Notes: generated by a model not told the origin, from the letters alone. A DNA stretch of 18,701 nucleotides from DATKDP01 sp035546335 (GCA_035546335.1 DATKDP010000075.1:1-18701), one strand, 5' to 3'. Shown: positions 1 through 6,993, counted from the stretch's first letter. Made by a program: numbers and translations.

Positions 1-257
1 ATTTGGTCAGTATCTGTGCGATGCGGTCGAGAAAGGCCTTGTGGTCATGCGGAGAACCGAGATACTCAACTCCGACCAGGTTCAGTCCCGAAGCAGGCAA
101 CCGGCGCCTTTCCCGAGCCCGAGCCCGGACCCGAGCCCGCGCCCGCCTTTGACTCTCAAATTTCAAATATTTTTGGGTAGACCTTGCGGGAAGACCCCTC
201 GCCTCCCCGCCGAACACCCACAGCGTGGACGGCGACATTCCGCAGTACCATTCAGGC
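1..257. other. Left-edge segment with no assignable gene
   Basis: Bases 1-105 are open in several frames and no product is recognisable. The most protein-like reading is on the minus strand from about base 97 to the edge. It could start at a TTG preceded by an AAAGG-like site and contains the stretch DHKAFLDRIAQILTK, an amphipathic helix. It would be the N-terminal end of a gene continuing off the window. A plus-strand reading with the stretch FGQYLCDAVEKGLVV is an alternative C-terminal tail. Bases 106-147 are a C-rich repeat and 148-175 are AT-rich, which marks this as an intergenic region ahead of the PqqD-like gene. A TTGACT hexamer at 149-154 could be a -35 box, but no convincing -10 lies 16-18 bases downstream. 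Confidence 0.3.
112..144 (-). repeat. Six-tract G-quadruplex-type motif
   Basis: The plus strand has six CCC tracts (112-114, 118-120, 124-126, 130-132, 136-138, 142-144), each separated by exactly three bases. The minus strand therefore has six GGG tracts with 3-nt loops. This is more than the four tracts needed for an intramolecular G-quadruplex. It sits about 110 bases upstream of the PqqD-like gene. The regular 6-base period also reads as a simple tandem hexamer repeat. Confidence 0.6.
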
Positions 258-533
258 ATGTCACACAACCTCCGCCCGCATCCCGACGTCGTCGCCCGGC
301 AGCTCGGCGATGCGATCGTGCTCGTGCAGCTGACCAGCAGCGAGATCTACGAGCTGAATCGAACCGGCTCGCTTCTGTGGAGCGGGATCGCCGCAGGAAA
401 ATCGATCGACGCGATCCGCGCCGAGATCCTCGCGTCGTACGATGTCGACGAAGCGATGCTCGACGGCGAGATCGCGCCGCTGATCCGACAGCTCCTCGAT
501 GCCGAGCTTCTCCTCGACGATGATCAACTCTGA
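258..533 (+). CDS. PqqD-like RiPP recognition element (lasso B1-type protein)
   Basis: This 91-residue protein has the PqqD fold signature. Residues 6-14 (RPHPDVVAR) open the domain, followed by strands around LGDAIVLVQL, the hallmark helix start YELNRTGSLLW at about 31-41, and a C-terminal helical part with YDVDEA and a Leu-rich end. In lasso and other RiPP pathways such stand-alone proteins bind the leader peptide and deliver the precursor to the protease and cyclase. I prefer the ATG at 258 because the domain starts right after it; a GTG at 225 would add 11 residues with no family similarity. Neither start has a clear Shine-Dalgarno site. The 3' end overlaps the cyclase gene, implying translational coupling. 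It is too generic to exclude a PqqD partner of another pathway, but the neighbours fit a lasso B1 role. Confidence 0.85.
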   Translation: MSHNLRPHPDVVARQLGDAIVLVQLTSSEIYELNRTGSLLWSGIAAGKSIDAIRAEILASYDVDEAMLDGEIAPLIRQLLDAELLLDDDQL

Positions 534-2349
534 GACCCCACTGGAACTGCCGTCAGCATCGTGGCTCGTCGCCCATCGACGCAACGCCCTCGGCAGACTC
601 GAGATTCTCTCCGGCGCGTCCGGGATCGCGCAGCGACATCGGGAGAGCGAGGCGAAAGGCACCTCGTCGCACGAGGTCTTTTTTGCCGGCGAGCTCCATG
701 CTCCGGCGGCTCCAGCCGGGACGGGAATCGCGCGGACTCTGCTCGACCTCTGGCGACTCCGTGGCGAGCGCTTTCTTCGGGACCTTCGCGGTGTCTTCTC
801 TCTCGTCATCGCGACGGGCGATGAAGTGCTCGCCGTGCGCGATCCGATGGGAATCGCTCCTCTCTATTTCGCGGAGATGAAGCATGGTGAAGGCCATCTC
901 TTCTCCGATTCGATCGGCGTGCTGCGCGACTCCGGCCTCGTCGCGATGGAGATCGATCGAGTCGCCCTTGCCGATCACCTTCGCGAGCGTTGGCCCGATC
1001 CACTGGAGACGTTCTATTCGAAGATCCGGCGCGTTCCCCGCGGCCATCTCGTTCGCATCCGCGGGGGGGAAGTATCGTTCTCGTGCTACTGGGATCCCGC
1101 ACGGCCCGGACTCGAAGTCGACTGGCTGAGCGAGCGCGATCTCGAGCGCTTCGACGAGATGCTCGATGGGGCTGTCGAGCGCTGTCTGAGCGGCAGCGCC
1201 GGCATCTATCTGAGCAGCGGAATCGATTCCGTCAGCGTTGCAGCATCGGCCGTCGAGCTGTCGAAGCGCCGCGGAGTCGACCCGCCTCTGGCGCTCTCGC
1301 TCTCGTTTCCACATCCCGACTGCAACGAAGAGCCGGAACAGCGTGCCGTTGCTGCGGGCCTTGGACTCCGGCACGTCGTTGCGACATTCGATCAGGCGCT
1401 CGGGGGGCGAAACATCCTCGAGGCCGGAGTGGAAATGAGCCGTTCCTGGCCCTTTCCCCTCATGAACTTCTGGCTCCCCGCGTACCAGCATCTGGCGCAG
1501 GAGGCGCGCAGGCGCGGATGCCGGTTCGTCCTGACGGGAGGCGGCGGCGACGACTGGCTGGGAGTCAGTTCACTCTACGCAGCCGATCTCGTCAAAGCGG
1601 GCGACTTCGGTGGACTCTGGCGACTCTTTCGCTCGGCGCGCAGGTCGTATCGGCTTCCGCTGCATTCCATGACGTTCAATCTGCTCTGGACGAATGGAGT
1701 ACGTCCCCTCATCGGCGCGTACGCAGGACGCTTTCTCCATCGCAATGCTCCGGAGATTTTGAGACGCCGCCGTATGAGACGGATCGCCAGGCTGACGCCT
1801 TCCTGGCTTGCGCCCGATCGTTCGCTTCGCGCCGAAATCGACCGGCGAGTCGAACAGGTGTTGCAGGAACCGGAGGTGACGAAGTTCTATCTTCGTGACG
1901 GACGGCGCGGGCTCGACCATCCTCTTCTCTCAGTGGAGAGTGAGGAGCTCTTCGAACATGCGCGGCGGGCGGGACTCGCGATACGGTTTCCGTATCTCGA
2001 TGCCGATCTCGTCGATCTTCTCTACCGGACGCCGCCGGAGCATCTCAATCGGGGAGATCGATCGAAGGCGCTCGCTCGCGAATCGATCCGGCGGCGGTTC
2101 CCGCAGCTCGGTATCGATCGACAGAAGAAGGTGTCTTCGAGCGACTTCTTTCTCGAGATCATGAGCGAGCACGGTCTCGCGCAATTGCAGCGGATCAGGG
2201 GGCCTGAGATCTTGGCGGATCTTGGCGTGATCAGCCCGCAGCAGTTCCTTCGTTCGATGCGAAAGGCCGTCGAAGAGGGAGATCGTCGAGGTCTGGGAAG
2301 CCTTCATGGCGTGCTGATGGTGGAGTCGTGGCTCCGCGGAGTGCTCTGA
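499..2349 (+). CDS. Asparagine-synthetase-like lasso cyclase
   Basis: This 616-residue protein has the two-domain layout of asparagine synthetase B. The N-terminal glutaminase-like domain keeps the DLRGVFSLVI and AVRDPMGIAPLYF blocks but has no N-terminal nucleophilic Cys, so glutamine hydrolysis is unlikely. The C-terminal synthetase domain has the ATP pyrophosphate loop LSSGIDS at about residues 238-244 and the later LTGGGGDDWLG block. Lasso cyclases (McjC family) use this domain to adenylate an Asp or Glu side chain and close the macrolactam with the core N-terminus. It overlaps the PqqD-like gene by 35 bases; an internal ATG at 520 is an equally possible start. A role as an ordinary asparagine synthetase or an exopolysaccharide-associated homologue is less likely given the PqqD, B2 and leader-like ORF beside it. 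Confidence 0.85.
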   Translation: MPSFSSTMINSETPLELPSASWLVAHRRNALGRLEILSGASGIAQRHRESEAKGTSSHEVFFAGELHAPAAPAGTGIARTLLDLWRLRGERFLRDLRGVFSLVIATGDEVLAVRDPMGIAPLYFAEMKHGEGHLFSDSIGVLRDSGLVAMEIDRVALADHLRERWPDPLETFYSKIRRVPRGHLVRIRGGEVSFSCYWDPARPGLEVDWLSERDLERFDEMLDGAVERCLSGSAGIYLSSGIDSVSVAASAVELSKRRGVDPPLALSLSFPHPDCNEEPEQRAVAAGLGLRHVVATFDQALGGRNILEAGVEMSRSWPFPLMNFWLPAYQHLAQEARRRGCRFVLTGGGGDDWLGVSSLYAADLVKAGDFGGLWRLFRSARRSYRLPLHSMTFNLLWTNGVRPLIGAYAGRFLHRNAPEILRRRRMRRIARLTPSWLAPDRSLRAEIDRRVEQVLQEPEVTKFYLRDGRRGLDHPLLSVESEELFEHARRAGLAIRFPYLDADLVDLLYRTPPEHLNRGDRSKALARESIRRRFPQLGIDRQKKVSSSDFFLEIMSEHGLAQLQRIRGPEILADLGVISPQQFLRSMRKAVEEGDRRGLGSLHGVLMVESWLRGVL

Positions 2350-2356
2350 CTTTGCT

Positions 2357-2408
2357 GTCATCCCGAGCCTTTTCACAGCGCGCGCGCGCTGCGGCTGAGA
2401 GTAATGAC
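2357..2408. repeat. Imperfect inverted repeat with GC-alternating core
   Basis: Outer arms GTCAT (2357-2361) and ATGAC (2404-2408) and inner arms AGCC/GGCT flank a perfect 16-bp palindrome, CAGCGCGCGCGCGCTG, at 2376-2391. It starts 8 bases after the cyclase stop codon and could act as a transcription or mRNA-end structure. There is no U-tract, so it is not a classic intrinsic terminator. The alternating CG core is also prone to Z-DNA. Confidence 0.55.
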
Positions 2409-2415
2409 AACCCCC

Positions 2416-2528
2416 GTCATCCTGAGCGAGGCGGATGGGTGGGCGTGAGCGAAGGATCTGCGTTCTTAGACAGTTGCCGATCGCAGATCCTTCACTCACA
2501 CCCTCCCGCCGCCCTCGCTCAGGATGAC
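2416..2528. repeat. 113-bp inverted repeat of the GTCATCCTGAGCGA type
   Basis: The left arm starts at 2416 with GTCATCCTGAGCGAGGCGG and ends near 2462 in GAAGGATCTGCG. The right arm runs from 2482 (CGCAGATCCTTC) to 2528 (CCCTCGCTCAGGATGAC). The loop is about 19 bases (2463-2481). The two arms are near-complementary over about 45 bases. Elements with this core are common in intergenic spaces of several bacterial phyla. Shorter relatives occur at 9736 and 9939. It separates the cyclase from the candidate precursor and could attenuate read-through. Confidence 0.8.
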
Positions 2529-2614
2529 GGCACGGCGGGCGCAGGACGCCCGCTCTCCCCACGCATCACTTTCAGGTACCGTCCGGGCCGGCTTCTTGCT
2601 ACAGTACACAATGA

Positions 2615-2809
2615 ATGAGCACCTCACGACCCTCGGCGTCAGACTCGCATCCTCGAGCGGCCTCACAGCCCCGTCGCAAATCCGTCTGGGAGCCGATGTC
2701 GCTCAGCCGTCTCGGCGACATCGCCGAGATCGTTCGACAGGGGGGCGGAAAGCTGAGCCAAACGGCGGGAGATCCGGGCGAGAGCCGCAAGGTGAAAAGC
2801 GCGGGTTGA
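2615..2809 (+). CDS. Candidate lasso-type precursor peptide
   Basis: This 64-residue ORF lies between the cyclase and the convergent NTase gene. Residues 25-34 read WEPMSLSRLG, followed by DIAEIVRQ and GGGK. This matches the lasso leader consensus YxxPxLxxxG...T, with Trp for Tyr, Met for Pro, and Val40 where Thr is usual near the cleavage site. Hydrophilic residues 1-22 precede the motif. The presumed core is glycine-rich at its start and ends in KSAG. A 9-residue ring is possible if cleavage follows Gly44, giving Gly45 as residue 1 and Asp53 as acceptor, but the canonical penultimate Thr is absent. There is no good Shine-Dalgarno site; an in-frame ATG at 2696 with GGGAG upstream would delete the leader motif. 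The -10-like TACAGT at 2600-2605 is close to the start. The call rests on motif and position only. Confidence 0.6.
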   Translation: MSTSRPSASDSHPRAASQPRRKSVWEPMSLSRLGDIAEIVRQGGGKLSQTAGDPGESRKVKSAG

Positions 2810-2829
2810 AGTTTGATTCCGCCTCGCAG

Positions 2830-3912
2830 TCATTCCTTCAGCACTCCCAGAAACCGCTTCAGATAGAGCAGAGGCAGCGCCTGCGAACCGCGATACCGCG
2901 CGCGCATATAGTCGCGACCCGGAAACGCGTGCTCGAAGAGAAGCCGCAGCTTCTCGGTTCCTCGCAGCGCCCGCAGATCGAGCCGCAGCTCCTCCCACCT
3001 CGGCATTTCGCGGTCGAGATAGCGGGCGGAAAGCTCATCGCTCCCGCCGGCTTCCATCCCTCCGATCGATCGCGTTCCGAGCCGCGCACTAGCTTCGCTC
3101 ACGGCGGCGGCCCAGATCGCCGTGATCTTCTTCTCTCGCGCGAGAGCGATCATCTCCGCGTCCCGCTCCGTTGGAATCGACTCGACCAGAAGATGAATGT
3201 CGTAAAGCCAGATCAGGCGGTCGGCGTCGCGATGATGTCCGACGCGGTGAATGATCGCCAGAAGTAGCGCGTCGAGGTCGTCCAGCGCCGAGGCACTCGG
3301 GCCAAGGGGCGGGACCCGCCGGCGCCTCGCGTGCAGCTCGGAAAAGCGAAGAAGGCGACCGAGGAGCGGAACGTTGCTGACGCTCCAGTGCAGATCGATT
3401 CTCATCCCGCTTCCGCGGGCGTGGCTCCCGGCATACGTCACCTGGTGGCGCACGAGATCGCCGCGAATCGTCAGCTCCGGCTCGAAGGCGAGCTCCGCGA
3501 GCAGGTTCTCCGCTGCAGGCGCATCGCTGCGATCGACGAGAAGATCGACGTCGGAGACGGGCCGAAGGTGAGGCAGTGCGTAGTGAGTCCACGAAAGCGG
3601 GACGCCCTTGATCAGCAGCGTGCGGATTCCTTTCTCTTCGAATGCGGCAAGGAGGGGAGGAATCTCTTCCTCGAGCAGCGCCTTCGAAACGACCTCCGCG
3701 CGCGTCGCATCCTTCAGCCGCTCGGCGAGCTCTGACGGTACGGAAACCTCGGATCGCCTGATCGCGTCGTCGACGAGCGCGTGCATCCCATGCTCGATGA
3801 GCTGGCGGGCTAGTGTCGATGCGTCGAGATTGACGGGCCACTCCACGCGCCGGCCCGCAAGAAGATCGCGAACGAGCCTGGCACATTCTCGCTGCAGAGC
3901 TTCGACCTTCAC
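2830..3912 (-). CDS. Family-5 nucleotidyltransferase-like protein (lasso tailoring type)
   Basis: This 360-residue protein fits the uncharacterised NTP_transf_5 family. A conserved Lys-Gly (102-103, in LLIKGVPLSW) is followed by a metal-binding DVD at 121-123 (RPVSDVDLLVD), then IDLHW and a His-rich helix, HRVGHHRDADRLIWLYDIHLL. Members occur repeatedly in lasso clusters beside an HPr-kinase-like gene, and one (PsmN of the pseudomycoidin cluster) has been reported to decorate the phosphorylated peptide with sugars. The start is the GTG at 3912, whose GTGA overlaps the stop of the B2 gene, so the two are translationally coupled. It is the last gene of the minus-strand operon and stops 20 bases from the end of the convergent precursor ORF. 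Family and context are well supported; the exact reaction here is inference. Confidence 0.82.
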   Translation of the reverse strand: MKVEALQRECARLVRDLLAGRRVEWPVNLDASTLARQLIEHGMHALVDDAIRRSEVSVPSELAERLKDATRAEVVSKALLEEEIPPLLAAFEEKGIRTLLIKGVPLSWTHYALPHLRPVSDVDLLVDRSDAPAAENLLAELAFEPELTIRGDLVRHQVTYAGSHARGSGMRIDLHWSVSNVPLLGRLLRFSELHARRRRVPPLGPSASALDDLDALLLAIIHRVGHHRDADRLIWLYDIHLLVESIPTERDAEMIALAREKKITAIWAAAVSEASARLGTRSIGGMEAGGSDELSARYLDREMPRWEELRLDLRALRGTEKLRLLFEHAFPGRDYMRARYRGSQALPLLYLKRFLGVLKE

Positions 3913-4322
3913 GGTGACGTCTCCGCCAGACGACCGCCTGCGCCGAAGGTCATCATTGTCTCGAACCGATTCGTTTCCGGCTCGCCGAGCCGGACGCCTG
4001 ACACTTCAACCCACGCATGGCCGTTGCGCCGTTCGTCGAATCCGATGACCAGCTCGGGTGCGTGTCCCGTTCTCGAGAGAAAGCGATACATCAGAAAGCT
4101 CTCCTCGAGGCAGCGCGGCTCCCGGCGCAGGAGTCGCTGTGCGCGGCGGGCGATCCGCGTGACGTCGTCGGATCGCATTCGCGACGATCTCCCGCTCCAC
4201 ATCAGGCGCGCGAGACGAGGGAGGCTCATGGTGCGTGTCAGCAGCGGCAGCAGCAGCGTCCAGGCGACCGCTTCCGTCACCAGGGCCAGGTCTCGCAGCC
4301 ATGAAGAGTCGCCGGATCTCAC
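3909..4322 (-). CDS. Lasso B2-type transglutaminase-like leader peptidase
   Basis: This 137-residue protein has the length expected of a stand-alone lasso B2 protease (Transglut_core3). It starts with a hydrophobic stretch (LALVTEAVAWTLLLPLL), then a basic linker, then the nucleophile block RREPRCLEESFLMYRFL with Cys71, then GHAWVEV with His102. B2 proteins cut the leader from the precursor that the PqqD-like partner presents. The reading frame stays open well upstream of 4322, but that part overlaps the HPr-kinase-like gene and is Arg/Ala/Pro-rich without similarity. The GTG at 4322 forms a GTGA overlap with the stop of that gene and gives the normal family length. The 3' end has another GTGA overlap with the NTase gene. 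Confidence 0.85.
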   Translation of the reverse strand: MRSGDSSWLRDLALVTEAVAWTLLLPLLTRTMSLPRLARLMWSGRSSRMRSDDVTRIARRAQRLLRREPRCLEESFLMYRFLSRTGHAPELVIGFDERRNGHAWVEVSGVRLGEPETNRFETMMTFGAGGRLAETSP

Positions 4323-5191
4323 CGCGCCTCCGCCCGGGCGTGCTCGGGAGAGATCCGCAGAATATCTCGCAGCAGTGTGCCGGCGAGCTCGTCGAGCCGG
4401 TCGAGACCTCGCGGGAAGGTGAGCTGCAGAATCGGCACAGTCGCCGTGAGCTGCGCGTACGAATCGAACATCATGCGGCGAACCGACGGTTCGCGGACGG
4501 TGAACGCGTACGCATGCGTCAGAAGTCGAAGGAGCCCCGACGAGGGGGAGAGCGGTGTGATCCGGCACTCTCCGGATTCGTTCGATGGCAGCAGCTCGCA
4601 GATCGCCGCGATGCGCCGCCGCTCGCCGATCCTGGCCGTGATGTCGTCTTCTGCCCAGACCCGGGCATTCTTCGACGCGGTGCGCCCGAGATGCGCCGCG
4701 GCATCCGGAAGGAGCCGGCTGCGAAATGGCATCTCCATCGTCACGACCTGATCGCCTATCGCGTGGAAGACGAATCCGTCATCGCACCAGACGCGACGCG
4801 AGTCGCGCCCTCCCTGTGCCACCGCGACCGCCAGCGTCGACTTTCCGCTCCCCGACGATCCTGCGAAGGCGACGACCCCATCCGCGGTCGCCACGGCGCT
4901 CGCGTGCAATACCTGAATCCCGCGGCATTGCAGCGCCATCGGCACGACCGAGCGGTGGAAGAGATCGATCAGCGCGAGCCGGTCGATCGCGTCCGCGGCA
5001 TGGGCGGTCACCCGCGCATTCGCGCGATCGAAATGAAAATCTGCGAGGCGCGGCCAGCACATCCAGTGATCGTCGCCTTCGATGTACCCCCACGCGACGA
5101 TCGTTCCCTGATGATCCCGCCAAACCTCCACCCCCTCCTCGTCATGAGAACGGCGGCTGCGTCGCGGCGGCGCGAAGTGCAGTGTGAGCAT
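4319..5191 (-). CDS. HPr-kinase-like serine kinase (lasso tailoring type)
   Basis: This protein of about 290 residues has an N-terminal region of family-typical low conservation, then LHASAV (95-100) and a Walker A loop GSSGSGKST at 111-119, then WCDDGFVF with acidic residues in the position used for metal and phosphoryl transfer. This is the catalytic core of HPr kinase/phosphorylase without its usual N-terminal domain. In lasso clusters such proteins (PadeK of paeninodin) phosphorylate a serine near the peptide C-terminus. The candidate precursor has Ser48, Ser57 and Ser62. It is the first gene of the operon kinase-B2-NTase. The start is the ATG at 5191 or a GTG at 5200. No carbohydrate-repression partner (HPr) gene is nearby, which argues against a classic HPr kinase role. 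Confidence 0.82.
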   Translation of the reverse strand: MLTLHFAPPRRSRRSHDEEGVEVWRDHQGTIVAWGYIEGDDHWMCWPRLADFHFDRANARVTAHAADAIDRLALIDLFHRSVVPMALQCRGIQVLHASAVATADGVVAFAGSSGSGKSTLAVAVAQGGRDSRRVWCDDGFVFHAIGDQVVTMEMPFRSRLLPDAAAHLGRTASKNARVWAEDDITARIGERRRIAAICELLPSNESGECRITPLSPSSGLLRLLTHAYAFTVREPSVRRMMFDSYAQLTATVPILQLTFPRGLDRLDELAGTLLRDILRISPEHARAEAR

Positions 5192-5241
5192 GGGACACAC
5201 AATGGTATACCCTAGTGCCCCTCCAAGATTGGAGGGGCACC
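5192..5241. promoter_or_regulatory. Divergent promoter region
   Basis: Only 50 bases separate the divergent kinase and carbamoyltransferase start codons. The palindrome GGTATACC at 5204-5211 offers a TATACC -10-like hexamer on both strands, but neither strand has a good -35 at the right spacing. The two operons are likely to share regulation because of this tight arrangement; that is inference. Confidence 0.4.
5215..5240 (+). promoter_or_regulatory. Perfect hairpin masking a Shine-Dalgarno site
   Basis: GTGCCCCTCC (5215-5224), loop AAGATT (5225-5230) and GGAGGGGCAC (5231-5240) form a perfect 10-bp stem ending one base before the carbamoyltransferase ATG at 5242. The right arm holds the Shine-Dalgarno GGAGG at 5231-5235. 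Folded RNA would hide the ribosome site. As DNA, the 26-base palindrome could instead be an operator. Confidence 0.7.
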
Positions 5242-6993
5242 ATGCTGATCCTCGGGATCAACGCGCATCACGCCGATGCCGCCGCGGCGATCATCCGCGA
5301 CGGCGAGCTGGTCGCCGCCGCCGAGGAAGAGCGATTCCGGCGCATCAAACACTGGGCCGGATTCCCCTCGGAAGCGATTCGCTACTGCCTCCGCGAGGCG
5401 GGAGTCACGATCGAGCAGGTCGATCACATCGCGGTCAATCGCAATCCCAACGCCAACCTCGTCCGGAAGGCGCTCTTCACGCTTCGCAATCGCCCGAAGC
5501 TCGGCGCGATTCGGAAGCGGCTCGAAAACGCGCTCAGGATCCGAAGCCTCGCCGACGACATCGCCACGACATTCGGAATCCCGCAGGAATTCCTTCGCAT
5601 GAAGCTCCACAACGTCGAGCATCATCGCGCTCACCTCGCCTCGGCGTTCTTCGTCTCCCCCTTTCCCGGCGCCGCCGTTCTTTCGGTCGATGGATTCGGC
5701 GACTTCGTCAGCGCGATGTGGGGCGTCGGCGAAGGTAATCACATTCGCGTCGTCGACGAAGTCGCCTTTCCCCATTCCCTCGGACTCTTCTACCTGGCGA
5801 TGACGCAGTACCTCGGATTTTTGAACTACGGTGACGAGTACAAGGTGATGGGTCTCGCGCCGTACGGAGCACCGACGGAGCTCGAGAAAATGCACCGGAT
5901 CGTGCGCTCCGTCGGTGGAGGAAAGTTCGAGCTCGGGCTCGACTACTTCGTTCATCATTCGGAAGGAATCTCGATGCTGTGGGAGTCGGGAGAGCCGGTG
6001 ATCGGGCGCGTTTTCTCTCCCGAGCTCGAAGCGCTCCTCGGTCCCGCGCGGAATCCGTCCGATCCGATCGAAGATCGGCACCGGAACATTGCGGCATCGA
6101 TGCAGGCGATGTACGAGGAGGCGTTTTTCGATCTGGTCGCCGAAGTGCATCGCGTCGCCGGATCCGATGCCCTGACGCTGGCCGGCGGATGCGGCTACAA
6201 CAGCGTTGCCAACGGGATGGTCTTCGATCGATCGAGATTCACCCGCCTCTACATCCAGTCGGCTGCAGGCGATGCCGGCGGCGCGCTCGGGGCGGCATAC
6301 TGGGTCTGGAATCAGGAGTTGCATCAGCAGCGCTCGTTCGTGATGGATCATGCGTACTGGGGCCCGTCTTACGACGAGAGCGAGATCCGGGCCGCGCTTT
6401 CCGTGCGCTCGATCGACGAGACGACGCCTGGCTTTCGACTGCAGCGAATCGGAAACGAGGGCGAGCTGTGCCGCCTCACGGCCGAGTCGATCGCCGAGGG
6501 GTTGGTGGTGGGATGGTTCCAGGGGAGGATGGAGTGGGGACCGAGGGCGCTCGGCAATCGCTCGATCGTCTGCGATCCCATGCGCAGCGACATGAAGCAG
6601 ATCCTCAACGAGAAGATCAAGCGCCGTGAGTCGTTCCGTCCTTTCGCTCCGTCGATTCTTCGCGAGAAAGTGGGGGAGTGGTTCGAGACCGACTACGACG
6701 TGCCGTTCATGCTGCAGGTCTATCAGATCCGGGAAGAAAAGCGCCCGCTCATCCCCGCGGTGACGCACGTCAACGGCTCCGGCCGCCTGCAGTCGGTGAC
6801 GCGCGATCAGAATCCCCGCTACTACCGCCTCATCGAATCGTTCGCCGAGCTGACCGGCGTCCCCATCGTCCTCAACACTTCGTTCAACGAGAACGAGCCG
6901 GTCGTCAATACGCCGGCCGAAGCGCTCGACTGCTTCCTGCGAACGAAGATGGATGTGCTGGTGATGGGGGATTGGCTGCTGCGGAGGCTGTAA
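5242..6993 (+). CDS. NodU/CmcH/TobZ-family carbamoyltransferase
   Basis: This 583-residue protein has full family length. The N-terminal Kae1-like domain starts MLILGINAHHADAAAAI and includes the metal-site block HHRAHLASAFF (from His127), the VDGFGDFVSAMW strand, YGDEYKVMGLAPYG and LAGGCGYNSVANG. The C-terminal YrdC-like domain contains GRMEWGPRALGNRSI, RPFAPSIL and NTSFNENEPVV. The family makes carbamoyl adenylate from carbamoyl phosphate and ATP and transfers the carbamoyl group to a hydroxyl of an acceptor, usually a sugar or natural product. The ATG at 5242 is chosen for its GGAGG site seven bases upstream; a GTG at 5215 would start inside the hairpin. Its position divergent from the lasso tailoring operon suggests the peptide or its sugar as acceptor, but the nearby glycan genes are an alternative. 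Confidence 0.93.
   Translation: MLILGINAHHADAAAAIIRDGELVAAAEEERFRRIKHWAGFPSEAIRYCLREAGVTIEQVDHIAVNRNPNANLVRKALFTLRNRPKLGAIRKRLENALRIRSLADDIATTFGIPQEFLRMKLHNVEHHRAHLASAFFVSPFPGAAVLSVDGFGDFVSAMWGVGEGNHIRVVDEVAFPHSLGLFYLAMTQYLGFLNYGDEYKVMGLAPYGAPTELEKMHRIVRSVGGGKFELGLDYFVHHSEGISMLWESGEPVIGRVFSPELEALLGPARNPSDPIEDRHRNIAASMQAMYEEAFFDLVAEVHRVAGSDALTLAGGCGYNSVANGMVFDRSRFTRLYIQSAAGDAGGALGAAYWVWNQELHQQRSFVMDHAYWGPSYDESEIRAALSVRSIDETTPGFRLQRIGNEGELCRLTAESIAEGLVVGWFQGRMEWGPRALGNRSIVCDPMRSDMKQILNEKIKRRESFRPFAPSILREKVGEWFETDYDVPFMLQVYQIREEKRPLIPAVTHVNGSGRLQSVTRDQNPRYYRLIESFAELTGVPIVLNTSFNENEPVVNTPAEALDCFLRTKMDVLVMGDWLLRRL

Noticed and set aside
1..105. REP-associated tyrosine transposase fragment
   Set aside because: The minus-strand DHKAFLDRIAQIL stretch faintly recalls the DxxxFLxxL helix of that family, but the residues before it do not match and only about 33 residues are visible.
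21..152. Precursor peptide upstream of the PqqD-like gene
   Set aside because: The 43-codon frame starting at 21 ends in an Arg/Ala repeat from the C-rich hexamers and has no leader motif.
2524..3267. 247-codon plus-strand ORF spanning the precursor and NTase
   Set aside because: It crosses into the antisense of the NTase gene, has no recognisable motif, and overlaps the better-supported leader-like ORF in another frame.
4323..4568. N-terminal extension of the B2 peptidase
   Set aside because: It would lie wholly inside the HPr-kinase-like gene; the GTGA overlap at 4322 gives the standard family length.
5212..6768. 518-codon minus-strand ORF opposite the carbamoyltransferase
   Set aside because: It lies antisense to a gene with many recognised family motifs; its His/Arg/Glu-rich composition is that of a high-GC antisense frame.
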